Made by a program: the position numbers and the translations under genes. The notes beneath the pieces are model-generated. The model saw only the letters and a list, made by a program, of their open reading frames with translations, ran no database searches and had not been told where the DNA came from. Positions 7,021 to 15,454 of a DNA stretch of 24,516 bases are shown one piece after another. The DNA is taken from NCBI GenBank assembly GCA_001801495.1, contig MGXW01000059.1, forward strand, positions 1 to 24,516, in the 5' to 3' direction. Origin of the DNA: Gammaproteobacteria bacterium RIFCSPHIGHO2_12_FULL_37_34. Its GTDB lineage: Bacteria > Pseudomonadota > Gammaproteobacteria > DSM-16500. Numbering within the stretch: position 1 is the stretch's first letter; the number at the start of each line of letters is the position of its first letter.

Positions 7021-8099
7021 GACCACCAATTGAGAAAAAATTACAAACATTTGCTCATCGTTACGAAGAGTTAAAACAGTTGTTATCTGACCCGACTATT
7101 ACCAATCATATGGATCGTTATCGTGAATTATCCAAAGAATATGCGCAAACGGAACCACTGGTTCAGCAATATGTTCAATATCAAGCTTACCTTAAGCAAT
7201 TAGATGAAGTAAAAATATTATTAAGCGAAGACGATGTTGAGTTACAGCAATTAGCTAAGCAAGAAATTAAAAAAATAGAAGTGCAACTTGCAACACTTGA
7301 AGCAGATCTTTTGTTTGCATTATTACCGCGTGATCCACATGATGAAAATAATATTTTTTTGGAAATTCGTGCGGGGGCAGGAGGGGATGAGGCTGCTATT
7401 TTTGCAGGCGATCTTTGTCGTATGTATATGCGCTATGCCGAATCACAACGTTGGAAAGTAGAGATCATAAGTGAAAGTATCAGTGAACGTGGTGGATATA
7501 AAGAAATTATTATGCGGATCCTTGGCAAGGGAGCGTATTCACGTTTTAAATTTGAATCGGGAGTACACCGTGTGCAACGTGTTCCAAAGACAGAAGCCCA
7601 GGGGCGTGTGCATACGTCAACGTGTACAATTGCTGTGTTACCCGAATTGGCAGAAATTGAAGATATTGAAATTAATCCAGCAGATTTGCGCATTGATACG
7701 TTTCGTGCATCTGGTGCTGGTGGCCAACATGTGCAAAAAACGGATTCAGCAATACGTATTACTCATTTACCAACTGGAACAGTCGTTGAGTGCCAAGATG
7801 AACGTTCACAACATAAAAATCGTGCTCGTGCTATGTCTTTACTGAAATCTAAAATTCTTGATGCCGAACAAACGAAGCAACGTCAACAACAAGCAGACAA
7901 GCGACGTAGCTTAGTAGGTACGGGTGATCGTTCAGAACGGATTCGTACTTATAATTTTCCACAAGGGCGATTAACTGATCATCGGATTAATTTAACACTT
8001 TATCAATTGCTACAAACCATGGAAGGTGATTTAGATCCAATCATTGATGCATTGGCGCATGAATACAATGCTGATTTGATCGAAGCTTTGGGGGATTAA
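7017..8099 (+). CDS. prfA: Peptide chain release factor 1
   Basis: 360 residues, the same as E. coli RF1. It reads UAA and UAG stop codons. The stop-codon recognition tripeptide is PKT (190-192, in HRVQRVPKTEAQGR), the P-x-T form that marks RF1 and not RF2 (SPF). The catalytic GGQ is at 235-237 (GAGGQHVQKTDSAIR); its Gln is the substrate of PrmC, the next gene. The start overlaps the hemA stop by 4 nt and the stop abuts the prmC ATG, implying translational coupling. Confidence 0.97.
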   Translation: MRPPIEKKLQTFAHRYEELKQLLSDPTITNHMDRYRELSKEYAQTEPLVQQYVQYQAYLKQLDEVKILLSEDDVELQQLAKQEIKKIEVQLATLEADLLFALLPRDPHDENNIFLEIRAGAGGDEAAIFAGDLCRMYMRYAESQRWKVEIISESISERGGYKEIIMRILGKGAYSRFKFESGVHRVQRVPKTEAQGRVHTSTCTIAVLPELAEIEDIEINPADLRIDTFRASGAGGQHVQKTDSAIRITHLPTGTVVECQDERSQHKNRARAMSLLKSKILDAEQTKQRQQQADKRRSLVGTGDRSERIRTYNFPQGRLTDHRINLTLYQLLQTMEGDLDPIIDALAHEYNADLIEALGD

Positions 8100-8963
8100 A
8101 TGCCCTGGCTAGATATGTTAAACACTATTCAATATTATTTAAATCAGGCTAAAACGAGCCTTACTTCTGTTTGTGACTATCCTCTATTAGAAGCAGAAAT
8201 TTTACTTGCCTATGCATTGCGGCAAGCTCGCGCCTATCTTTATACGCACCCTAATTATAGACTTTCAGATGAAGAATCAAATCGTTTCATGGATTATTTG
8301 CAACGGCGACAATCTGGCGAACCCATTGCTTATATTACTGGAAAGCGCGAGTTTTGGTCACTCGATTTGTTGGTTACTCAAGATACTCTCATTCCTCGCC
8401 CAGAAACAGAATTAGTTGTTGAGACAGTATTAGATATTTCTAAATGCTTTGATCATCACCCACTTAAAGTAGCAGATCTTGGTACAGGATGTGGTGCAAT
8501 CGCATTGGCACTTGCCTATGAGCGTCCTTCATGGCAGATCTCTGCAACTGATATAAGCCAATATGCGTTAATGGTTGCTCGGCAAAATACTACGCTGCTT
8601 AGCATAAAAAATCTTGATTTTTTTCAAGGAAATTGGTGTACTGCGCTACCTCATAGTGATTTTGATGTAATCGTTAGTAATCCTCCCTATCTTGCTGAGA
8701 CAGAATGGGTAGAGTACGCTCATGGTTTATTGTTTGAGCCACGGCATGCTCTTGTTTCAGGTCAAGATGGATTGGACGCTATCAAGGAAATTTGTTTATC
8801 AAGCAAATATTTCTTAAAATCAGCAGGCTTTTTAGCAATAGAGCATGGTTATTCACAAGGGTTAGCGGTGCGCCAACTTTTTGCACAAGCAGGGTATAAT
8901 CACCCCGAAACGCTTAGAGATGGATCAGGGCTAGAAAGAGTAACACTAGCTCAATGTAAATGA
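8100..8963 (+). CDS. prmC: Release factor glutamine N5-methyltransferase
   Basis: 287 residues (E. coli 277). PrmC methylates the Gln of the GGQ motif in RF1 and RF2. The SAM-binding motif DLGTGCGAIAL is at 126-136, the active-site NPPY at 194-197 and the family block LIPRPETE at 97-104. The N-terminal helical RF-binding domain spans about 1-85. The ATG follows the prfA stop with no gap, so the modifying enzyme is co-expressed with its substrate. No clear terminator follows before dksA. Confidence 0.96.
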   Translation: MPWLDMLNTIQYYLNQAKTSLTSVCDYPLLEAEILLAYALRQARAYLYTHPNYRLSDEESNRFMDYLQRRQSGEPIAYITGKREFWSLDLLVTQDTLIPRPETELVVETVLDISKCFDHHPLKVADLGTGCGAIALALAYERPSWQISATDISQYALMVARQNTTLLSIKNLDFFQGNWCTALPHSDFDVIVSNPPYLAETEWVEYAHGLLFEPRHALVSGQDGLDAIKEICLSSKYFLKSAGFLAIEHGYSQGLAVRQLFAQAGYNHPETLRDGSGLERVTLAQCK

Positions 8964-9065
8964 TAATCATATCAAGACATTAGCTAATACCATGCCTTTC
9001 GTTAAGAGTAGATGTATAAAGAGTCAATTTTGGACTACAATTACTCTCAGGTAGGAGAATTTAAC

Positions 9066-9527
9066 ATGGCAATTAAAGAAAAAGATATATTAGAACCCAG
9101 TTTAGATGTTTTGGGGATAGCACCCTATAAACAAAAAAAGACTGAAAAATATATGAGTGCGAAAATGCAGGAGCATTTCACCAAAATTTTAATGGCATTA
9201 AGACAACGCCTTTTAGAAGGTGGCGATAAAGTTGTTACCCATATGAAAGAAGAGGCAATTAATTATCCAGATCCTAATGATAGAGCTAGCCAAGAAGAAG
9301 ATTTTCGTCTTGAATTGCGCACACGAGATAGGGAAAGGAAGCTTTTGAAAAAAATCGAAGAATCGCTAGAATTGATTCGAGAAAAGGAATACGGTTATTG
9401 TGAAGTTTGTGGGGTGGAAATTGGTCTGCGTCGTTTAGAAGCAAGACCCACAGCAACACTTTGTATTGACTGTAAAACCTTGGATGAAATCAAAGAAAAG
9501 CAACAAAAGCAGGAAGAAGAATATTAG
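9066..9527 (+). CDS. dksA: RNA polymerase-binding transcription factor DksA
   Basis: 153 residues from the chosen start. DksA binds the RNA polymerase secondary channel and with ppGpp adjusts transcription under starvation. The coiled-coil tip DPNDRA (69-74) keeps the two functional Asp residues. The C4 zinc finger is Cys112, Cys115, Cys133, Cys136 (YCEVC...CIDC). An ATG at 9012 is in frame and would add 18 residues, but the 9066 ATG has a good TAGGAGA site and gives the family length. The gene ends 28 nt before icmP with no terminator, so it may be co-transcribed with the dot/icm genes. Confidence 0.96.
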   Translation: MAIKEKDILEPSLDVLGIAPYKQKKTEKYMSAKMQEHFTKILMALRQRLLEGGDKVVTHMKEEAINYPDPNDRASQEEDFRLELRTRDRERKLLKKIEESLELIREKEYGYCEVCGVEIGLRRLEARPTATLCIDCKTLDEIKEKQQKQEEEY

Positions 9528-9555
9528 AAAATCTTGAAAAGTGAGGTGAAGCCTT

Positions 9556-10695
9556 ATGGCAGCACCAGCACAGCAGGGCAGCGGCCAATCTGATAATACT
9601 ATGGGTGTTATTTGGGGGGTGGTTGCCTGTCTAGTTGTTATCGGTGTGATTTGGTATAGTTTTAAAAACTATATTATTAGTGCCTATCTTACCCTTAAAC
9701 TATACGAAATTAATTTCCTAAGTCTATTTAGTAGTACTCGTTTTGAAGATTTGCGTGCTACTACACTTGCAGCTTTAACTAATCCAGACAAACTTAATTT
9801 TGCTGATCTTATAACAATCGGAGATGGGGTTGGCGATTGGCTACGCTTACCACTTGTTGTTTTGTTTATCATTTTAGCGTTTGTAGTCTATTTGAGTAAT
9901 AGCGCGCGTGTTTATAGACGCAACTATACTATGCAAGAATTAGCAAAATTAGAAAAAGATAATTGGCCACAAATTTCTCCAATTGTTCATCTTAATTTAT
10001 TAAAGACAGATATCGATACAGGCCCATGGGCGATGGCTATGACGCCTATGCAATTTTGTAAAAAGAATAAATTGCTAGAAGAAGTTCGCTCTCAACGACG
10101 TGAAGGTATGGCGCGCAAAGAATGGGATAAAATTCAAGTTGTTTTGAGGCGAGGGGAAGCGAATAAAATATTTGCTTTACAACTCGGGCAGCTTTGGAAG
10201 GATGTTGACCGATTAGCGCCTCATATCAAAGCATTATTTACTGTTTTTGCTGCTCGTATTCATGCTGATAGTAAGGCAGCAGCAGATTTAATTCATCAAC
10301 TCAATGTATCTAACACTTCAAAATTAAATATAGCGGGGGTGGAGGTCTTACTCAAAAAACATGTGAACACTAAGCAGGTGCAACACATCATTCAATCGCA
10401 TGCTTATGTTTTTACGGTAATGGCTGCCATGTTAGAAGCTGCTCGAGAAGATGGTGTGCAAGCTTCAGCGGATTTTTTGTGGCTAAAGCCACTCGATCGG
10501 CGACTTTGGTATACTTTAAATACAGTAGGTAGGCAAACTCCTTTTGTTGAAATTGCTGGTATTTTTGCTCATTGGATTGCCGAAAAAGAAGCAGGAAGAA
10601 GATTAATCGTACCTGCGGTTGAAGAAGCAACTAAAGCATTAGAAATAGCCTTATCTGAAGTTGTTTATCAGCCAGATGAGGGAAAAACAACATGA
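9556..10695 (+). CDS. icmP: Type IVB secretion coupling-complex protein IcmP/DotM
   Basis: 379 residues, near the Legionella DotM length. DotM is an inner-membrane part of the DotL-DotM-DotN coupling complex and its cytoplasmic domain is implicated in binding Glu-rich effector signals. Two N-terminal membrane segments are visible (about 17-38 and 96-113), followed by a large soluble domain with conserved-looking stretches such as WAMAMTPMQFCKKNKLLEEV (about 158-177). GAGGTGA precedes the ATG at a good distance. The stop overlaps the icmO start (ATGA). In Legionella icmP also directly precedes icmO. Confidence 0.93.
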   Translation: MAAPAQQGSGQSDNTMGVIWGVVACLVVIGVIWYSFKNYIISAYLTLKLYEINFLSLFSSTRFEDLRATTLAALTNPDKLNFADLITIGDGVGDWLRLPLVVLFIILAFVVYLSNSARVYRRNYTMQELAKLEKDNWPQISPIVHLNLLKTDIDTGPWAMAMTPMQFCKKNKLLEEVRSQRREGMARKEWDKIQVVLRRGEANKIFALQLGQLWKDVDRLAPHIKALFTVFAARIHADSKAAADLIHQLNVSNTSKLNIAGVEVLLKKHVNTKQVQHIIQSHAYVFTVMAAMLEAAREDGVQASADFLWLKPLDRRLWYTLNTVGRQTPFVEIAGIFAHWIAEKEAGRRLIVPAVEEATKALEIALSEVVYQPDEGKTT

Positions 10696-13052
10696 AATTA
10701 CGCGGCTTAGAAGAACAGCACGAACTTTCACCACAATTGCTTTTGCGCGACACACGTACGATGGGGATGAAGATTGTTGATTTTTTCAAAGACCCGGTGA
10801 ATGGTGCTTGTCTCATGATTGGTTTTGCTCTTGCAGTATTTTTTTTCCCTGCTGTGTGTGATGTGGTGGGTTTGATAGCCATACTGGCATTTATTTATGC
10901 CTATACCCGACGTTCTTCTTTACCATTTCGTATGCCATTACGTTCAAATACACTTGATTATAACGATCCATTACCCGGTTCTACCAAACCTCGTAAAGCA
11001 CGAGGGATCACTTTTTTTGGTAACCGTCTTTCTAATAATGATGAGCTTTGGTTTAACAATGATGATATGCGCACACACGTTTTAATATTTGGTTCCACGG
11101 GTAGTGGTAAAACAGTGGGCTTAATTTCTTTATCATTTAATGCACTTATTCAAGGCAGCGGTTTTTTGTACGTCGATGGTAAAGGTGATAATTCATTGTT
11201 TGCATCTGTATTTTCGATGTGTCGTACCATGGGTCGCGAAGATGATCTCTTGCTCATTAATTTCATGACTGGTGCGCGCGATATTGTTGGTGCGCAAGAA
11301 AAACGGTTGTCGAACACCATGAATCCATTTTGCAATGGTTCCTCTAGTATGTTGTCACAATTAGTGGTGAGCATGATGGATCAAGGCACACAAAGTGCTG
11401 ATGGTGATATGTGGAAAGGTCGTGCCATTGTGTTTGTAGAAGCGCTCATGAAAGTTCTGGTTTATATGCGAGACAAAGGAAAGATTTTGTTGGACGCAAA
11501 TAGCATACGTAATTATTTTGAATTGCCTCGTCTTGAAGCAATTGGTATTGATAAAATGTTTCCGCGTGATAATCAAGAGCCAGTGAGTTTAGCTGATGCG
11601 CCAGATTTGGTTTTAGAACCCATTAAAAACTACCTTAAAAACTTGCCAGGTTATGATCCTTCTAAAAAAGGAAAACAAAGCTCTCAAGTATTAGAACAAC
11701 ATGGGTTTATTACGATGCAATTAACGCGTGTATTCGGTTCACTTGCTGATACCTATGGTCATATTATTCGTACTAATTTAGCAGAAGTAGATTTAAAAGA
11801 CGTTGTTCTCAATCGGCGTATTTTAATTGTGCTGCTACCCGCTTTAGAAAAATCACCAGATGAATTAGCCAACTTGGGTAAAGTGATTATCGCTTCGCTG
11901 AAAGCCATGATGGCAGCGGGTTTAGGTGAATCAGTTGAAGGCTCTTATCGAGAAGTGATTTCACGCAAGCCAACAAATGCTCCTACACCTTATATGTGTA
12001 TTTTAGATGAATATGGTTATTATGCGGTAAAAGGATTTGCAGTCGTACCCGCACAAGCACGTTCATTAGGGTTTTCAGTCATATTTGCTGGACAAGACTT
12101 ACCTGCTTTTCAGAAAGCTTCAAAAGAAGAAGCAGCATCCATTGGAGCAAATACCAATATTAAAATTTGTATGAAATTAGAAGACCCACTCGATACATGG
12201 GAATTTTTCCAAAAAACAGCAGGCGAATCTTATGTGACCAAAGTTGATTCCTTCCAAACGAATGCAGGAAGTTTACTTAATAATTATATGGATAGCCGTA
12301 GTGCATCCTCAGAAAAACGCCAACGTATTGATCTATTAGATTTAAAAGAACAACGTGAAGGAGAGATGCATATCTTTTTTAAATCTAAAATTGTTCGTGC
12401 AAAAGTATTTTATGCTAATCCTCAGCCAGTTGAGCGAATGCGTATTAATCACTTTTTAAAAGTAGAGCCACCACCTGGTCGTTTCCTGGTGGATCTAGAG
12501 GAGCGTATTGAACGCTTTACGGACTTAATGGCGAAAAATAAAGAATCATTATTTGATGTGACTCAAGAAGAAGGTGAAGAAATTCAAATTATTTCAAATG
12601 CAATTGTTTCTGAACCTGAAGTGAATGCTATTGAACGTGGATTAACAGCATTATTAGCTTTTCATAATCGTCATGAAGTCGTAGAAGAAGTGGAAGAAGA
12701 AGTGATAGAAGATATGGAAGAAGGTAAACTCACTATCTTTAGTAAAGTTGCTTTAAATGATGCAGTAAAAAAATTAGTAGGCGCATCAACATTTACGGAT
12801 TTTAGTGCTCCTCTTATCAATAGAAACTTGGCAAAAGATAAAATAGCATTATTGGAACGATTAATGGGCCGATCATCTTCTCAAGCGGGTCCTATGACAA
12901 ATGAAATTATTAAAGATATGGCACTTGCTACGGACTATCCACCCTCTATCGAAGGCATTTTCTTATCTAGCGAAGAAGTAATAACTATTGCCAATGAGGT
13001 GTGTGATTATGTAACCTCTTTAGGAGCGAAAGCTCAAAAAGAGGATACATGA
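10692..13052 (+). CDS. icmO: Type IV coupling ATPase IcmO/DotL
   Basis: 786 residues (Legionella DotL about 783). This VirD4/TraG-like ATPase receives substrates for the Dot/Icm channel. N-terminal membrane segments lie at about 37-72. Walker A is GSTGSGKT (134-141), and Walker B is in CILDEYG (436-442). The C-terminal tail from about 650 includes an acidic run (EEVEEEVIEDMEEG); in Legionella this tail binds DotN and the IcmS-IcmW adaptor. The ATG overlaps the icmP stop. The gene is intact. Confidence 0.96.
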   Translation: MKLRGLEEQHELSPQLLLRDTRTMGMKIVDFFKDPVNGACLMIGFALAVFFFPAVCDVVGLIAILAFIYAYTRRSSLPFRMPLRSNTLDYNDPLPGSTKPRKARGITFFGNRLSNNDELWFNNDDMRTHVLIFGSTGSGKTVGLISLSFNALIQGSGFLYVDGKGDNSLFASVFSMCRTMGREDDLLLINFMTGARDIVGAQEKRLSNTMNPFCNGSSSMLSQLVVSMMDQGTQSADGDMWKGRAIVFVEALMKVLVYMRDKGKILLDANSIRNYFELPRLEAIGIDKMFPRDNQEPVSLADAPDLVLEPIKNYLKNLPGYDPSKKGKQSSQVLEQHGFITMQLTRVFGSLADTYGHIIRTNLAEVDLKDVVLNRRILIVLLPALEKSPDELANLGKVIIASLKAMMAAGLGESVEGSYREVISRKPTNAPTPYMCILDEYGYYAVKGFAVVPAQARSLGFSVIFAGQDLPAFQKASKEEAASIGANTNIKICMKLEDPLDTWEFFQKTAGESYVTKVDSFQTNAGSLLNNYMDSRSASSEKRQRIDLLDLKEQREGEMHIFFKSKIVRAKVFYANPQPVERMRINHFLKVEPPPGRFLVDLEERIERFTDLMAKNKESLFDVTQEEGEEIQIISNAIVSEPEVNAIERGLTALLAFHNRHEVVEEVEEEVIEDMEEGKLTIFSKVALNDAVKKLVGASTFTDFSAPLINRNLAKDKIALLERLMGRSSSQAGPMTNEIIKDMALATDYPPSIEGIFLSSEEVITIANEVCDYVTSLGAKAQKEDT

Positions 13053-13055
13053 GCC

Positions 13056-13784
13056 GTGTTATTTAGGATATTAACTGTTTGGTATATTATTTTTTGTATC
13101 TTTCTAACGGGGTGCGCGTCTTCAGCGGTATCACGGGAGGCAGCATCTAATGTGGATCTTGGCGTTAAAAACGCAAATAGTTTATATAACAATAGCGCTA
13201 ATAGCAATATTGCAGATACTTATCAAAATACTAATCAAGCCATGAAAGGAGCGGCAGCAGGAGGTAGTGCAGGAGCAGTAGCAGGTGTATTTGCTTCTGG
13301 CATTGGTTTTGTTCCAGGCGCGCTTACAGGCGCAGTTTTGGGAGCAAGCTACGGTAGTTATATTGATTCCACCGCATCAATAGAAGATCAGCTTGAAAAT
13401 CGAGGTGCAACACTCATTGTGCTTGGCGAGCAAATTCTCATTGCTATTCCATCCGAGCGACTGTTTGATACGATGACTTCAAATGTTAAGCCTCAGGCTT
13501 ATTCAACATTAGAATTAATGGCAAGATATATCAATCAATATACAAAAATTTTAGTAAAGGTTTCTGCTTATACAGCGGCTAGTGGTTCTAAAAGCGCGGA
13601 TTTAGCTTTATCAAAGCAACAAGCGAGTAACGTAGCGAAGTTGCTTTTGGCAAGTGGTGTAAATGCTCGTATACTTTATGCTGAAGGTTACGGCGGGACC
13701 CATTTGGTGGTTAAAAACACATTTGGATGGCAGGAAAGCGATAATTATCGCATTGAAATAACCTTAGAAAAGTTACATGTTTAA
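13056..13784 (+). CDS. icmN: Outer-membrane lipoprotein IcmN/DotK
   Basis: 242 residues from a GTG start with GAGGA about 10 nt upstream. The signal peptide ends in a lipobox LTGC (Cys20), so an outer-membrane lipoprotein is expected. A glycine-rich stretch (65-102, GAAAGGSAGAVAG and following) resembles a glycine zipper, and the C-terminal 120 residues look like an OmpA-type peptidoglycan-binding domain. Legionella DotK is shorter (about 189), so the Gly-rich segment is probably extra. The order icmO-icmN-icmM is as in Legionella. The stop codon lies inside the left arm of palindrome B. Confidence 0.85.
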   Translation: MLFRILTVWYIIFCIFLTGCASSAVSREAASNVDLGVKNANSLYNNSANSNIADTYQNTNQAMKGAAAGGSAGAVAGVFASGIGFVPGALTGAVLGASYGSYIDSTASIEDQLENRGATLIVLGEQILIAIPSERLFDTMTSNVKPQAYSTLELMARYINQYTKILVKVSAYTAASGSKSADLALSKQQASNVAKLLLASGVNARILYAEGYGGTHLVVKNTFGWQESDNYRIEITLEKLHV

Positions 13785-13927
13785 ACAGGAGCGTTCATTG
13801 AACTGTGTTACTACCTATGTGACTCGGGAGCGTACATCCCTGTACTCGGCGCTTATCACCATCCATGGCCGCGACGTCCCTCGTTCACATAGGTAGTAAC
13901 ACAGTTCAATGAACGCTCCTGTTTAAA
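13780..13927 (+). repeat. Palindromic intergenic repeat, copy B
   Basis: Two 43-nt arms (13780-13822 and 13885-13927) are perfect inverted copies. They enclose a 62-nt core (13823-13884) that matches the core of copy A at 58 of 62 positions, including the inner hairpin GTACA-TCCC-TGTAC (13832-13845) and the palindrome CCATGG. The arms share TTCATTGAACT and GTGA with copy A but differ at 7 of the 14 positions between them, each change being matched in the opposite arm. The element lies directly after icmN and starts 2 nt before its stop codon. It ends 28 nt before icmM, inside the secretion operon. Confidence 0.92.
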
Positions 13928-13955
13928 ATTGTAAACTTTCTCATGAGGTAGATCC

Positions 13956-14177
13956 ATGTTAGCGCAGCGTCATCAACGTGCTCGATTACAAAGCGATTTT
14001 TACCGAGATCAATATCGCAAGTTTTTGCGTTGGTTGATGGGGGCTATTTTCCTTATCGTTATATTAATCATGGGTATTATCTATCTCGTCTTATTTCAAC
14101 CGAGCAGACAATATTATGCTAGCACTACAGAAGGAAAAATTTTATTTATGCCGCGACAACAGGATCTTACAAAATAA
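13956..14177 (+). CDS. icmM: IcmM/DotJ-like short membrane protein
   Basis: 73 residues: a short cytoplasmic segment, one strong membrane helix (about 27-48) and a stub of about 25 residues. In Legionella DotJ is a partial paralogue of DotI/IcmL that lacks the periplasmic domain, and this gene fits in size, topology and place. The segment SDFYRDQYRK resembles EKFYRDGIKK of the third IcmL-like protein, which supports shared ancestry. GAGG lies 7 nt before the ATG. The stop overlaps the next start by one base. A decayed icmL copy is the alternative reading. Confidence 0.75.
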   Translation: MLAQRHQRARLQSDFYRDQYRKFLRWLMGAIFLIVILIMGIIYLVLFQPSRQYYASTTEGKILFMPRQQDLTK

Positions 14178-14764
14178 TGACGAATAGTTTTTATCATCGT
14201 CATTTTCATCATATTCTGATAGGGTTAATTATTAGTATTATTATTATCATCGCATTAGTACTCTATCTGCTTAATCAAATGAAACAGCGACCTTTGCCTA
14301 GTTTCTTTGCGGCACAAACAAATGGACAACGTATGCAATTACGATCTTTCGATGAGCCCAATGTGTTACCAGATACCATTTTGCGGTGGGCAAGTAAGGC
14401 TGCTATTACTGCATCCACTTATGATTTTGCTAATTACAATAATCAATTAGCAGCAGCTCGTCCGTATTTTACAGCAGCGGGATGGAATAGTTATTTGCAA
14501 TCAGTGACGGGATTAATTAGTGGTATTCGGGCTAATCAATTGGTAGTGAATGGGGTGGTAGTAGGCACCCCTGTGATTTCTAATCAAGGTCCTTTACCTG
14601 GTATTGATTATGCATGGCAGGTACAAATTCCTTTTTTGGTGGCTTATCAACCTGCTACAGCAGCGCCTTATCAGCGCTCTTACCTTGTCATATTAACAAT
14701 TGTTCGTGTGCCAACTATTAGCAACCCACAAGGTATCGGAATTGATCAATTTGTGATGACATAA
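14177..14764 (+). CDS. icmL: IcmL/DotI-like protein, first tandem copy
   Basis: 195 residues: one N-terminal membrane helix (about 13-33) and a periplasmic VirB8-like domain. DotI with DotJ forms an inner-membrane subcomplex of the Dot/Icm machine. The family block is visible as LRWASKAAITASTYDFANY (69-87) followed by YFTAAGW (97-103), and near the end VPTISNPQGIGI. The start overlaps the icmM stop (TAATG) and the stop is 2 nt before the next copy. It is the shortest of three full-length paralogues. Which of the three is the functional equivalent of Legionella DotI cannot be told from here. Confidence 0.85.
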   Translation: MTNSFYHRHFHHILIGLIISIIIIIALVLYLLNQMKQRPLPSFFAAQTNGQRMQLRSFDEPNVLPDTILRWASKAAITASTYDFANYNNQLAAARPYFTAAGWNSYLQSVTGLISGIRANQLVVNGVVVGTPVISNQGPLPGIDYAWQVQIPFLVAYQPATAAPYQRSYLVILTIVRVPTISNPQGIGIDQFVMT

Positions 14765-14766
14765 CA

Positions 14767-15447
14767 ATGACTAAACAAGATGCATTAGTTGCAGTTTTTA
14801 CTAGAAATGCTTTTTATAAACGCCTTTATTATTTGGTGTTGTTAACATTTGTATTAAGTATAGCGGTGATTGTGATTTTGATTGGAACGGTTATTTTTTT
14901 AATAAAAAATCCTACGCAACCTTTGTATTTTGCATCCGATGCTATTGGCCAACTGATTCAAGATGTTCCAGTGAATCAACCTAATATGTCACCGGAAGCA
15001 TTAACTGCATGGGTTGTTGAGGCAGTGCAGTCAGCCAACTCATATAATTACATCAATTATCGTTCTCAGTTACAAAACGCACAAAAATATTTTACTAATT
15101 ATGGATGGCAAAATTATTTGGACGCGCTAACAGCCTCTCAAAACTTGCTCTCTGTGACAAAACTTAATTTAATTATGTTAGCGAAAGTTGTGAGCCCGCC
15201 TTCACTTGTGACGCAAGGTATATTATCAGGTGCTTACGCATGGCGATTTAAAATGCCGATTTTACTGACTGCTTGGAGTCCACCTTATAGTGATCGATCA
15301 AAATCGATTACGCCATTTATTATTACAGTAATTGTTCAAAGACAGCCAATATTACAAAGTTATAAAGGTCTTGGAATTGTGCAGTATATCAGTGAAACAG
15401 CCATGACGACCCAACCAGCCGAAATTTCTTTAACACCAACAGGATAA
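14767..15447 (+). CDS. icmL: IcmL/DotI-like protein, second tandem copy
   Basis: 226 residues with one membrane helix (about 22-46) and a periplasmic domain carrying the family signature YNYINY (93-98) and YFTNYGW (108-114), then GILSGAYAWRFKMPI. It has a longer C-terminal tail than the other copies (QPAEISLTPTG). It diverges clearly from its neighbours outside the signature, so the duplication is old. It lies 2 nt after the first copy and 7 nt before the third. No distinct ribosome-binding site is visible, so coupling with the upstream gene is likely. Confidence 0.87.
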   Translation: MTKQDALVAVFTRNAFYKRLYYLVLLTFVLSIAVIVILIGTVIFLIKNPTQPLYFASDAIGQLIQDVPVNQPNMSPEALTAWVVEAVQSANSYNYINYRSQLQNAQKYFTNYGWQNYLDALTASQNLLSVTKLNLIMLAKVVSPPSLVTQGILSGAYAWRFKMPILLTAWSPPYSDRSKSITPFIITVIVQRQPILQSYKGLGIVQYISETAMTTQPAEISLTPTG

Positions 15448-15454
15448 CAATCAG

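Noticed and set aside
7433..7845. Open frames on both strands inside prfA
   Set aside because: They overlap the conserved PKT and GGQ regions of RF1 in other frames, so they are shadows.
9012..9065. 18-residue N-terminal extension of DksA
   Set aside because: The downstream ATG has a much better ribosome-binding site and gives the usual protein length.
9528..9555. Regulator binding sites (CpxR-like GTAAA pairs or PmrA-like motifs) before icmP
   Set aside because: I looked for paired motifs known from Legionella icm promoters and found none here.
13956..14177. icmM as a frameshifted, broken icmL
   Set aside because: The short form with one helix matches the known DotJ architecture, and overlapping start/stop signals suggest a maintained gene; not fully excluded.
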